From Streptomyces sp. 71268 (GTDB lineage: Bacteria > Actinomycetota > Actinomycetes > Streptomycetales > Streptomycetaceae), in NCBI RefSeq assembly GCF_029392895.1, contig NZ_CP114200.1:6578501-6642500 (forward strand): DNA of 64,000 bases, given 5' to 3'. The notes beneath the pieces are model-generated. The model had not been told where the DNA came from, did no database searches, and was given only the letters and a program-made list of their open reading frames with translations. Positions 53,974 to 62,301 of this stretch are shown here, one piece after another. Position 1 is the stretch's first letter; each line of letters opens with the position of its first letter. Both the position numbers and the translations under genes were made by a program.

Positions 53974-55077
53974 TCAGGACCTCGGCGCGGCCTCGGCCGG
54001 CTCGGGGGAGGGACCCTGCGCCGGCAGGTGGGCGGGGTCCTGGCCGGGCGCGGGGGCGGTGAGGACGCGCGGCAGCGCGTACGGGTGCTCGTCGCGCAGC
54101 CAGACCAGCAGCTTCTCGCGGACCTCGCAGCGCAGCGTCCACAGGTCGTCGGCGTTGCGCGCGGTGGCCAGGGCCCGTACCTCCATGGTGGTCGGCGTGG
54201 AGTCGGTGACGACGAGGTTCCAGGCCCGGCCGTCCCAGGCGGCGCACTCGTCGAGGATCTCGCGCAGCCGCTCGCGCATCTGGGCCACCGGCGTCGCGTG
54301 GTCGAGCTGGAAGAAGACGGTGCCGGTCATCTGGGCGCCGCCACGGGACCAGTTCTCGAAGGGCTTGCTGGTGAAGTAGGAGACCGGCATCGTGATCATG
54401 CGCTCGTCCCAGGTGCGGACGACCAGGTAGGTGAGCGTGATCTCGTGCACCGTGCCCCACTCGCCCTCCACGACCACCGTGTCCCCGATGCGGACGGTGT
54501 CGCCGAAGGCGATCTGGAGCCCGGCGAAGAGGTTGCCCAGGGTGGACTGGGCGGCGATACCGGCGACGATGCCGAGCACACCGGCCGAGGCCAGCATCGA
54601 GGTGCCGAACGCCTGCATCGCCGGGAACTGGAGCAGCATCACCGCGGCGGCCACTACGCCCACCACCGCCGTGACCACCCGCTGGATCAGCGTGAGCTGG
54701 GTGCGCACCCGCCGGGCGCGCGCGGGATCGCGCCGCCCCGTGGCGTAGCGCGCGTAGCTGGACTCGATGACGGCGGCCGAGACACGCACTATCAGCCAGC
54801 CCACCATGGCGATGCTCACCAGGGTGAGCACCAAGCCCACCGCCTCCCAGTGGTTCTCGTCACTGAGCAGGTGCGTCTCCCGGTACGAGCCGTGGATGAC
54901 GCTCGTACACAGCGCTACCTGGAACGGCACGCGGCAGCGCCGAAGCAGCCCCCACAGCGGCGTCTCCGGATGGCGCTGGTCGGTCCTGCTCAACAGCCGG
55001 TCGACCAGCCAGCCGACGACGACGGTGAGCGCGACCGAACCGCCGATGACGATCAGCGGTCGCAGCACGTCCTCCAT
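53974..55077 (-). CDS. mechanosensitive ion channel, MscS family
   Basis: Protein of 367 residues with about four spans. The pore helix region is GTSMLASAGVLGIVAGIAAQ, followed by STLGNLFAGLQIAFGDTVRIGD, the core MscS beta domain signature, and then VVEGEWGTVHEITLTYLVVR and the C-terminal alpha/beta domain. It protects against hypo-osmotic shock by opening under membrane tension. A Pro/Ala-rich tail ends the protein. GAGGAG is upstream of the ATG. It is convergent with the antiporter gene. Confidence 0.93.
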   Translation of the reverse strand: MEDVLRPLIVIGGSVALTVVVGWLVDRLLSRTDQRHPETPLWGLLRRCRVPFQVALCTSVIHGSYRETHLLSDENHWEAVGLVLTLVSIAMVGWLIVRVSAAVIESSYARYATGRRDPARARRVRTQLTLIQRVVTAVVGVVAAAVMLLQFPAMQAFGTSMLASAGVLGIVAGIAAQSTLGNLFAGLQIAFGDTVRIGDTVVVEGEWGTVHEITLTYLVVRTWDERMITMPVSYFTSKPFENWSRGGAQMTGTVFFQLDHATPVAQMRERLREILDECAAWDGRAWNLVVTDSTPTTMEVRALATARNADDLWTLRCEVREKLLVWLRDEHPYALPRVLTAPAPGQDPAHLPAQGPSPEPAEAAPRS

Positions 55078-55178
55078 GGACTACTCAGCTCCTCTTCGGG
55101 TCCTCTTCGCGGGTCACCGCCCGCCACCGTAACTGGCACGATGGGGTGGGAACGAAAAAGCGACAGGATGTGACAGCG

Positions 55179-55763
55179 GTGGCCCCGACATCGACGATTG
55201 TGCTCTTCCACTCCGCGTACGGGTTGCGGCCCGCCGTACACGCGGCTGCCGAGCGGCTGCGCGCCGCCGGGCACGAAGTGCATGTGCCCGACCTGTACGA
55301 GGGCCGAACCTGCGAATCCGTCGAGGACGGCAGGGCGATCAAGGACGAGATCGGCAAGGACGAGCTGCTGGTGCGCGCCGTGCGCGCGGCGGCCCCGCTC
55401 TCCGACCGAGGTCTGGTCTACGCGGGCTTCTCGCTGGGCGGCTCGATCGCGCAGACCCTGGCGCTGGGCGACGCCAAGGCGCGCGGCCTGCTCCTGCTGC
55501 ACGGCACGTCCGACATCGCGGAGGACGCGGCGACCGACGGGCTGCCGGTGCAGCTCCACGTCGCCGACCCGGACCCGTTCGAGCCGCACGACTGGCTGAG
55601 CGCCTGGTACCTGGGCATGGGCCGGGCCGGCGCGGACGTGGAGGTCTACCGCTACCCGGGCGCGGGGCACCTGTTCACCGACCCCGAGCTGCCGGACTAC
55701 GACGCGGAGGCCGCGGAGAACACCTGGAAGGTGGCGCTGGCCTTCCTGGACGAGGTCGCCTGA
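55179..55763 (+). CDS. dienelactone hydrolase-family protein
   Basis: Alpha/beta hydrolase of 194 residues. TIVLFHSAYGLRPAV starts the fold. The nucleophile elbow reads GFSLGGS (Ser, where dienelactone hydrolases often have Cys), the acid is in LHVADPDPFEP and the His in YPGAGHLFTDPELPDYD. It is shorter than most family members. Start uncertain: GTG 55179 is nearest the conserved start, while GTG 55146 would add 11 residues; neither has a good ribosome binding site. The substrate is unknown. Confidence 0.87.
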   Translation: MAPTSTIVLFHSAYGLRPAVHAAAERLRAAGHEVHVPDLYEGRTCESVEDGRAIKDEIGKDELLVRAVRAAAPLSDRGLVYAGFSLGGSIAQTLALGDAKARGLLLLHGTSDIAEDAATDGLPVQLHVADPDPFEPHDWLSAWYLGMGRAGADVEVYRYPGAGHLFTDPELPDYDAEAAENTWKVALAFLDEVA

Positions 55764-55813
55764 GCCACCCGCGCGCCCGCTCGGTGCCCGCCCCGCTCGG
55801 GGCCCACTCCGCA

Positions 55814-55852
55814 CGGCGCCCGCCCCCGCCGCACGGCCGGGGGCGGGCGCCG
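55814..55852. terminator. bidirectional hairpin terminator
   Basis: Perfect 15-bp stem CGGCGCCCGCCCCCG (55814-55828) with 55838-55852 and a 9-nt loop, between the convergent hydrolase and phoD genes. Confidence 0.7.
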
Positions 55853-55863
55853 AGCCGTGTGCG

Positions 55864-57540
55864 CTAGCGCACCGGCTGGTCGGCGCGCTCCACGCGCTGG
55901 GTGCCGGACCGGGTGCGGTAGGAGCGGGCCCAGGAGGCGGTGGCGTTCGGGTCGGTGCGGTCGGAGATGGTGAAGTAGTCCATCTGCGTGCGCTGCTCCG
56001 TCACGTCGAGCACGCCGTAGCCGTGGGAGTCCATGTCCAGCCACTTCACGTGCCGGTTGGCGGCCTTGATCGCGGTGACCGCGGCCAGCGAGAGCGTGTG
56101 TGGCGCGACGTTCAGCAGGTCGTCGATGTTGTCCGAGGTCACCGACGTGACCACGAACTCGGTCGCGGCCGAGGGCGCGAGCGGGTACGTCGCGGCCCTG
56201 GTCGGCACGTCGTTGGCCCAGGCCATGTGGATGTCGCCGGTGAGGAAGACCGTGTTGTCGATGCCGCGCTCGCGCAGGTGGGCCAGGAGTTCGCGGCGGT
56301 CGTCGGTGTAGCCGTCCCACTGGTCGACGCTGGGCGCGATGCCCTCCGTGGGCAGGCCGAGGAGTTCGACCAGCGGCTTCAGCAGGTGCGCGGGGAGCGA
56401 CCCGAACGCGAACGGGGAGATCATCACCGAGGTGCCGACCAGCTTCCAGCGCGCGTTCGAGGCCGCAAGGCCGGACTTGAGCCAGTCGAGCTGGGCCCGT
56501 CCGGTGATGGTGCGCTCCGGGTCGTCCACCGAGCCGCTGCCCGTCTTCGCCTGCTCCGAGCGGAACGAGCGCAGGTCGAGCAGGTGCAGATCGGCCAGCG
56601 AGCCGAAGCGCAGCCGGCGGTAGGTGGTGCCCTCGGTGCTCGGCCGCACCGGCATCCACTCGAAGTACGCCTGCTTGGCCGCGGCGACCCGGCGCGCCCA
56701 CTCGCCCTCGGCGCCGGGAGTGTGGTTCTCCGCGCCACCCGACCAGGCGTCGTTGGCGAACTCGTGGTCGTCCCAGATCGCGATGACCGGGTGCGCCGCG
56801 TGCACCGCCCGCAGGTCGGCGTCGGTGCGGTAGTGGCCGTGCCGCGTCCGGTAGTCGGCGAGGGTGACGATCTCGTGCCGGGGCGAGTGCTGGCGCACCA
56901 CGTCCTTGGCCTCCGGGTAGGTCCCGGTCCCGTACTCGTACAGGTAGTCGCCGAGGTGCAGCACGGCGTCCAGGTCGCGGCGCGCGGCCAGGTGCCGGTA
57001 CGCCGAGAAGTACCCGGCCTCCCAGTTGGCGCACGAGACCACGCCGAACCGCACGTTGCCGTCCGAGGCGTCCGCCGCCGGGGCGGTGCGGGTGCGCCCG
57101 ACGGGCGAGCGCGCGTCGCCGACCGCGAACCGGTAGTAGTACGCGGTGGCCGGCCGCAGCCCGCGCACGTCCGCCTTGACGGTGTGGTCGCTGTCGGCCG
57201 TCGCCCTGACGCTGCCGCGCGCGGCGAGTGCGGCGAAGTCCTGGGACTCGGAGACCTCCCAGGTGACCTCGACCGCCGCGCCCCGGCCGGAGCCGGGCAC
57301 GGCGTCCGGGCTCGGCGTCACGCGGGTCCACAGCAGCACGCCGTCCGGCAGCGGGTCGCCCGAGGCGACGCCGTGCAGGAAGGCGGGGCCGGTGTCGGCG
57401 GCGTGCGCCGTGGGGAGCCCGAGGGGGAGCAGGGCCGCGGTGGCCGCGGCGGCCGTGACGGCGGTACGGCGGGAGATGCCGGTCGCGCGGCCCGCGGGGG
57501 AGGTCTCGGTTGCCTGGGATATGGCGTCTGGGGAGGTCAC
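55864..57540 (-). CDS. phoD: alkaline phosphatase D, Tat-exported
   Basis: Secreted phosphodiesterase/phosphatase of 558 residues. A twin-arginine signal ([20 protein letters not shown], cleavage near AHA-AD at about 48) leads to the N-terminal Fn3-like domain ([34 protein letters not shown]). The metallophosphatase domain has [29 protein letters not shown] and [10 protein letters not shown]. PhoD enzymes use Fe3+ and Ca2+ and are usually PhoP-controlled in Streptomyces, but no clear pho box pair (GTTCACC repeats) is seen upstream. The GTG was chosen as the start of the Tat signal. Confidence 0.94.
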   Translation of the reverse strand: MTSPDAISQATETSPAGRATGISRRTAVTAAAATAALLPLGLPTAHAADTGPAFLHGVASGDPLPDGVLLWTRVTPSPDAVPGSGRGAAVEVTWEVSESQDFAALAARGSVRATADSDHTVKADVRGLRPATAYYYRFAVGDARSPVGRTRTAPAADASDGNVRFGVVSCANWEAGYFSAYRHLAARRDLDAVLHLGDYLYEYGTGTYPEAKDVVRQHSPRHEIVTLADYRTRHGHYRTDADLRAVHAAHPVIAIWDDHEFANDAWSGGAENHTPGAEGEWARRVAAAKQAYFEWMPVRPSTEGTTYRRLRFGSLADLHLLDLRSFRSEQAKTGSGSVDDPERTITGRAQLDWLKSGLAASNARWKLVGTSVMISPFAFGSLPAHLLKPLVELLGLPTEGIAPSVDQWDGYTDDRRELLAHLRERGIDNTVFLTGDIHMAWANDVPTRAATYPLAPSAATEFVVTSVTSDNIDDLLNVAPHTLSLAAVTAIKAANRHVKWLDMDSHGYGVLDVTEQRTQMDYFTISDRTDPNATASWARSYRTRSGTQRVERADQPVR

Positions 57541-57578
57541 GGCCGTTGACCATACTGGCCAGTAGCCGGTGGCGTAAG

Positions 57579-57621
57579 AGCGGCGGGCGGGCGAACACCA
57601 AGTGTTCGCCCGCCCGCCGCT
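57579..57621 (-). terminator. hairpin terminator of the first DsbA-like gene
   Basis: Perfect 20-bp stem, arms 57579-57598 and 57602-57621, with a 3-nt loop CAA, 21 nt after the stop on the minus strand. It also separates that gene from phoD. Confidence 0.8.
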
Positions 57622-57642
57622 GTCAGGTCGCCGGCGCGCTGA

Positions 57643-58491
57643 CTACTTCTTCAGGTTCTGGTCGACCACGGCGGTGAACTCCTCGGGCGACATCGGCGGG
57701 TTGTCCTTGCCCACCGTCAGCTTCTTGCCGTTGAGCTGGAAGGCGGGGGTGCCGGTGATCCCCTCGTCCTTCGCCTTGTCGAAGACCTTGGACATCTCCA
57801 GCGCCCACTTGTCGTAGGTGCCGTCCTTCACGGCCTTCTCGAAGTTCTTGTTGTCCTTCAGCGGCTTCACTTCCTGGGCCAGCTCGACCAGGCGCTTGTC
57901 GTCGGAGTACTCGTCCTCGCGCTCGTCGGGGTGGTTCTTCGCGTCGAAGAGGACCTTCTTGTACTCGAGGAAGGCGTCCGGGCTGACGTTCAGGGCGGCG
58001 CCGAGCGCGCTCAGCGCGTTCTTCGAACCCGAGCCGCTGATCTGCGGCACGTCGTCGAGGAAGGTGCCCATCTTGAACTGGGCCTTGTACTTGCCGTCCT
58101 CGATGTCCTTCAGGAGCGTCTCGCCGGTGCTCTGCTCGAAGGTGGAGCAGACCGGGCACCGCATGTCCTCGTAGACGGTGAGGGTGTTCTTGGCGTCCTT
58201 CTTGCCTATGACGACCTCGGTGCCCTTGTCGCCACCGGTGTTGGCCGGCTTCGCGAACGCCTTCTTCTTGGCCTCGCTCTTCCACTCCTTGTTGCTGACC
58301 TTGGTCTCGGCGCCCTCGTTCATGTTGGCGATGGCCACGCCGATACCGCCGGCCACGGCGAGGACCGCGACGATGGAGCCGCCGACGACCAGTTGCCGCC
58401 GCGTCTTCTCCTTCTTCGCCTGCTTCTCCCGCTCGGCGCGCAGCCGCTCACGGGCCGCCTGCTTGTTCTGCTGGGTGTTTCGCTTGCTCAT
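57643..58491 (-). CDS. membrane-anchored DsbA-like thioredoxin-fold protein (CPVC)
   Basis: Protein of 282 residues. A strongly charged cytoplasmic N-terminus (about 34 residues, Lys/Arg/Glu/Gln), a membrane span (about 35-56, LVVGGSIVAVLAVAGGIGVA) and an extracytoplasmic thioredoxin fold of the DsbA_3/4 type. The active site is CPVC at 112-115 in VYEDMRCPVCSTFEQ, and the cis-proline loop is GITGTPAFQLNGKKL. It probably forms or isomerises disulfides in secreted proteins. The ATG gives MSKRNTQQNK; upstream in-frame codons are Pro-rich and not conserved in character. Confidence 0.92.
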   Translation of the reverse strand: MSKRNTQQNKQAARERLRAEREKQAKKEKTRRQLVVGGSIVAVLAVAGGIGVAIANMNEGAETKVSNKEWKSEAKKKAFAKPANTGGDKGTEVVIGKKDAKNTLTVYEDMRCPVCSTFEQSTGETLLKDIEDGKYKAQFKMGTFLDDVPQISGSGSKNALSALGAALNVSPDAFLEYKKVLFDAKNHPDEREDEYSDDKRLVELAQEVKPLKDNKNFEKAVKDGTYDKWALEMSKVFDKAKDEGITGTPAFQLNGKKLTVGKDNPPMSPEEFTAVVDQNLKK

Positions 58492-58672
58492 GGCTGTGTC
58501 TTCTCCGTCGTCGTGGGGCTGGGGGGAGGGGGCGGCCGCGGGCGACCTCGTGATCACCGCGGGAGCCGGCGTACGCGGGCGCGCGGCGTACCGCGGGTCC
58601 CGTGTGCCGGCTTCGGTGCGCTGGGCGTCTGGCCCGCGCGAGGGCGCTGGCCGCTCGCCGCGGGCGCTGGGC

Positions 58673-59353
58673 TCAGGCCGCGAGGGCGAGCGGCGGACCG
58701 CGTCTGACGACGGAGTGCAGGAGGAGTGGCAGGTTCCGCGCGGGCAGGGCGCGGCGCGTGGGGCGGCCCGGCGCGCGCGGCGGCGGGTTCGCCGTGGCGG
58801 CGAACGCCACCAGGAGCGGGCGGAACGCGAAGGCGGCGAGCGCCCGCAACAACTGGCCGAGGGCGGCCTCGCCCCGGCGCAGCCACGCGGCGGCCACCAG
58901 GCCGATCGCCACGTGCGCGGCCAGCAGCAGCCACGGCGCGGCCGAGTCGGTGCCCGCCCCGACCGTGACGGCGGCGCTGTTGCCGTCGGCGGTCATCTGC
59001 GCCAGCGGCGAGCCGACGTCGCCGCCCCGGCACAGCAGGTCCACGCCCATCGTGCGCAGCGGCCCGGCCACCGGCCCGCCCGCCTGCCCGTAACAGGCGT
59101 GCTGGCCGGCGGTGAAGACGGTGTCGGCGGCCAGTTCGAGCGGTACGAGCAGGGCGGCGATCGAGCCGTAACCGCGCTCCCGGCCCGCCAGCGCGTAGGC
59201 GATGCCGAAGACGGCGACGCACAGCAGCACGACGGTCGTCAGGGGGAGCGGGGCACGGGAGAGCAGCACGTGGGAAGCAGCGGACAGCGTCACGCACAGC
59301 GCTGTGAACAGCGCCGCGCGTACCGCTCGCAACCGTGCCGCCGATATGTCCAT
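58673..59353 (-). CDS. integral membrane protein, unknown
   Basis: Protein of 226 residues with five to six hydrophobic segments (VRAALFTALCVTLSAASHVL; TTVVLLCVAVFGIAYALAG; ALLVPLELAADTVFTAGQ; WLLLAAHVAIGLVAAAWL; LLRALAAFAFRPLLVAFA). An extracytoplasmic loop has two cysteines (HACYGQ; DLLCRGG). The tail is Arg/Pro-rich. I recognise no family. It lies between two genes for DsbA-like proteins on the same strand, so a role in the same redox pathway (for example reoxidising partner) can be asked, but it lacks an obvious quinone-linked CxxC. TTGACA lies upstream in the 5' region. Confidence 0.7.
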   Translation of the reverse strand: MDISAARLRAVRAALFTALCVTLSAASHVLLSRAPLPLTTVVLLCVAVFGIAYALAGRERGYGSIAALLVPLELAADTVFTAGQHACYGQAGGPVAGPLRTMGVDLLCRGGDVGSPLAQMTADGNSAAVTVGAGTDSAAPWLLLAAHVAIGLVAAAWLRRGEAALGQLLRALAAFAFRPLLVAFAATANPPPRAPGRPTRRALPARNLPLLLHSVVRRGPPLALAA

Positions 59354-59547
59354 CGCCGGAGAGTGTGCCACGGTCGCGGATAAGTGGCGTGTCAAGATTC
59401 GGCATCTCCCCGTCCGGTCCCGCGCCGACGCCGCTCAGCCAGCCGCATGTGACCCATGTCACGTACGCGGGCTGTCCGGTCGCCCGTGTCGAAGAGGCGG
59501 TACGCGCGGTAAGGGCGCGGGCCCGGGAGGGGATGCCGGGGTCGCGG

Positions 59548-60699
59548 CTACAGCCGCGCGTCCACCGCCCTGGTGAAGTCCGCGGCGGTCGTCGGCGGGC
59601 CCGCGCCGTCCACGCTCAGGCTCTGGCCGTTGAGCCTGATCGTCGGTGTGGAGGCCACCCCGCTCGCGTCGAACGCCTCGGACATCTTGGTCGCCCAGGC
59701 GTCGAAGGTGCCGGCGCGCACGTGGTTCTGGAACTCGGAGTTCGAGCCGAGCGCGGGGACCTGGCCGGCGACCTTGAGCAGGTAGGCGTCGGAGGCGAAG
59801 GAGTCCGTGCTCTCCGGGGGACGGTTGCGCTCGTCGTAGAGGGCCTTCTTGTAGTCCAGGAACGCCTCCGGGCTCACGTCCAGCGCCGCGCCCAGCGCGC
59901 TGAGGGCGTTGTGCGAGCCGGAGCCGCCCATGTTGCGGTCGAGGAAGGTGGCCATCGTGAACCGGGCCTTGTACTTGCCGTCCTTGATGTCCTTGATGAT
60001 CGTGGCGCCGACGTTCTGCTCGAACTGCGCGCACGGCGGGCAGCGCAGGTCCTCGTACAGCTCCAGGGTCCCGGTGGCCTTCGGCTCGCCGATGACGACC
60101 GTGGTGCCGTCCTGGCCGGCGCTGTGCGCGGGCTTGACCAGCTCGCCCCCCGGCCGCGAGCCACCGGTGTTGCCGCTGCTCCCGCTGCCTCCCGTGGCGC
60201 CGGAGCCGCCGGTGCCGCCCGTGGAGCCGCTGGTGTCGTCGGCTCCGCCGGTGGTGCCGTTCGCGCCCTCGGGCCCGTCGGCGCCCTGTCCGTCGCCGCC
60301 GCCGATGAACCCGTCCTTGGCGACGGGGCCGGCGTCGCCCTTGCCGCCGTCGCCACCCTTGCCGCCCAGCACCAGGACGCCGGTGACCGCCAGCGCGATC
60401 GCGGCGACCGAGGCCACGACCGTCAGGGTCGCGCGCCGCCGCGCGTCACCGGCCGCCGGTCGCGGCGGCTCGGGCGCGCCCCACGCGCCACCGGCGGGCC
60501 CGGCCGGCGGCCCCGGGGGCGGGAACCCCGCCGCCCCCGGCTGGCCCTGCTGGGCGTACGGGCCCGCCGGCGGGGGCTGGGCGCCGGGCGGCGGGGCGGG
60601 CGTACCGGGCTGCGGCGGATACGGGGCGTGGGGCGGCGGGCTGGAGGGCGGGCCCTGGGTGGGCTGCTCGCCCTCGGGCCGCTGCTGACCTGGCTGCAT
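59548..60699 (-). CDS. membrane-anchored DsbA-like thioredoxin-fold protein (CPPC)
   Basis: Protein of 383 residues. About 85 cytoplasmic residues are Pro/Gly/Gln-rich (PPQPGTPAPPPGAQPPPAGP), followed by a span (about 91-112), a Gly/Ser/Thr linker of about 70 residues and a thioredoxin fold with CPPC at 220-223 (LYEDLRCPPCAQFEQNVGAT). The cis-Pro loop is GVASTPTIRLNGQSL. The catalytic domain is clearly related to that of the CPVC protein about 1.1 kb downstream (shared ALSALGAAL, SPEAFLDYKKALYDERN), so the two are paralogues with different anchors. Confidence 0.9.
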   Translation of the reverse strand: MQPGQQRPEGEQPTQGPPSSPPPHAPYPPQPGTPAPPPGAQPPPAGPYAQQGQPGAAGFPPPGPPAGPAGGAWGAPEPPRPAAGDARRRATLTVVASVAAIALAVTGVLVLGGKGGDGGKGDAGPVAKDGFIGGGDGQGADGPEGANGTTGGADDTSGSTGGTGGSGATGGSGSSGNTGGSRPGGELVKPAHSAGQDGTTVVIGEPKATGTLELYEDLRCPPCAQFEQNVGATIIKDIKDGKYKARFTMATFLDRNMGGSGSHNALSALGAALDVSPEAFLDYKKALYDERNRPPESTDSFASDAYLLKVAGQVPALGSNSEFQNHVRAGTFDAWATKMSEAFDASGVASTPTIRLNGQSLSVDGAGPPTTAADFTRAVDARL

Positions 60700-60784
60700 G
60701 GCCAGTCACACTAGCCGGGCCGGACAGGAGTTCGGCAGGGTTCGCGACCCCGCCCCACCCCGGCCGGCGCCGGAGTGGGAGAGG

Positions 60785-62110
60785 TCACAGTCCGGGGATC
60801 GCCCCGTTGCGGAACAGGTCCACGAAGATCTGGTGGTCGGCCCGCGCCCGGGCGCCGTAGGAGTGCGCGAAGTCCACCAGCAGTTCGGCGAAGCCGTCCT
60901 CGTCGGCGGCGATGGCCGCGTCGATGGCCCGCTCGGTGGAGAACGGCACCAGCGAGTGGCCGCTCTCGTCGTCGGCCGCCGCGTGCATGGTCGCGGTGGC
61001 CCGGCCCAGGTCCGCGACGACCGAGGTGATCTCGTCCAGGTCGTCGATGTCGGACCAGTCCAGGTCCACGGCGTACGGCGAGACCTCGGCGACCAGCTGC
61101 CCCGCGCCGTTCAGCTCGGTCCAGCCCAGCCACGGGTCGGCGTGCGCCTGGAGCGCGCGCTGCGAGATGACCGTGCGGTGCCCCTCGTGCTGGAAGTAGT
61201 CGCGCACCCGCGCGTCGGTGACGTGCGAGGCGACGGCCGGGGTCTGCGCCTGCTTGAGGTAGATCACGACGTCGTTCTCCAGGGCGTCGCTGTTGCCTTC
61301 GAGCAGGATGTTGTACGAGGGCAGGCCCGCGCTGCCGATGCCGATCCCGCGGCGGCCCACCACGTCCTTGACCCGGTAGGAGTCGGGCCGGTCCAGGCTG
61401 GACTCGGGCAGCGTCTCCAGGTAGCCGTCGAAGGCCGCGAGCACCTTGTACCGGGTCGCCGCGTCCAGCTCGATGGAGCCGCCGCCGGGGGCGAAGCGAC
61501 GCTCGAAGTCGCGGATCTCGGTCATCGAGTCGAGCAGCCCGAACCGGGTCAGCGAGCGGGCCACCCGCAGCGCGTCGAGCAGCGGCCCGTCGGCGGTGTC
61601 CAGCGTGAAGGGCGGCACCTCCTCGTCCTTGGCGCCGGCGGCCAGGGCCGCGACGCGCTCGCGGTAGGCGCCCGCGTACGTGCGCACCAGGGAGGAGATC
61701 GCCTCGTCGCTGAGGGCCTTGGTGTAGCCGATCAGCGCGACGGAGGCAGCGAAGCGCTTGAGGTCCCAGGTGAAGGGACCCACGTACGCCTCGTCGAAGT
61801 CGTTGACGTTGAAGACCAGGCGGCCGTTGGCATCCATGTAGGTGCCGAAGTTCTCGGCGTGCAGGTCGCCGTGGATCCACACCCGGCTGGTGCGCTCGTC
61901 CAGGTAGGGCCCGCCCTCGCGGTCGGCCTCCAGGTCGCCGTAGAACAGGGAGGCCGTGCCCCGGTAGAAGGCGAACGCCGAGGCGGCCATCTTCCGGAAC
62001 TTGACCCGGAAGGCCGCCGGGTCGGCGGCGAGCAGCTCGCCGAAGGCGGTGTCGAAGACGGCGAGGATCTGCTCGCCGCGCTGTGCGGCCTTGCCGTGCT
62101 CGGTCGCCAT
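60785..62110 (-). CDS. DUF2252 protein
   Basis: Protein of 441 residues, kinase-like fold family of unknown function. Conserved pieces: KMAASAFAFYRGTASLFYGDL, VWIHGDLHAENFGTYMDANG (a kinase-like HGDxHxxN loop), FNVNDFDEAYVGPFTWDLKR, and VVGRRGIGIGSAGLPSYNIL. The HGDLHAEN and NDFDE motifs match the catalytic and metal-binding loops of aminoglycoside-phosphotransferase-like enzymes, so phosphotransfer is plausible, but the substrate is unknown. AGGAGGA is upstream of the ATG. It is divergent from dnaE. Confidence 0.9.
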   Translation of the reverse strand: MATEHGKAAQRGEQILAVFDTAFGELLAADPAAFRVKFRKMAASAFAFYRGTASLFYGDLEADREGGPYLDERTSRVWIHGDLHAENFGTYMDANGRLVFNVNDFDEAYVGPFTWDLKRFAASVALIGYTKALSDEAISSLVRTYAGAYRERVAALAAGAKDEEVPPFTLDTADGPLLDALRVARSLTRFGLLDSMTEIRDFERRFAPGGGSIELDAATRYKVLAAFDGYLETLPESSLDRPDSYRVKDVVGRRGIGIGSAGLPSYNILLEGNSDALENDVVIYLKQAQTPAVASHVTDARVRDYFQHEGHRTVISQRALQAHADPWLGWTELNGAGQLVAEVSPYAVDLDWSDIDDLDEITSVVADLGRATATMHAAADDESGHSLVPFSTERAIDAAIAADEDGFAELLVDFAHSYGARARADHQIFVDLFRNGAIPGL

Positions 62111-62204
62111 CGCTGGGTCCTCCTGGGATGCGTCACGTGGAACAGTCGTTCCGGCCGGTCCAACGCGCGGCGCCCGCCGCGAGTGCCCGCCCGCTGTCAG
62201 TAGC

Positions 62205-62220
62205 CCGAAGTAGACTTCGG
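62205..62220. promoter_or_regulatory. palindrome in the dnaE upstream region
   Basis: CCGAAGT-AG-ACTTCGG, a perfect 7-bp inverted repeat with a 2-nt centre, about 80 bp before dnaE and containing TAGACT, a possible -10 sequence. The binding factor, if any, is unknown. Confidence 0.4.
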
Positions 62221-62301
62221 AGCCATCTTTCCCTCCTGGCTCACCCCGCGGGGAGGAGGGGACCGCATCCGTCACCCACTGTTCGCCGGAGGTCTTCCAC
62301 C

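Noticed and set aside
57541..57600. Pho box upstream of phoD
   Set aside because: GTGTTCGCC occurs only as part of the 20-bp terminator hairpin and lacks the second direct copy expected of PHO boxes.
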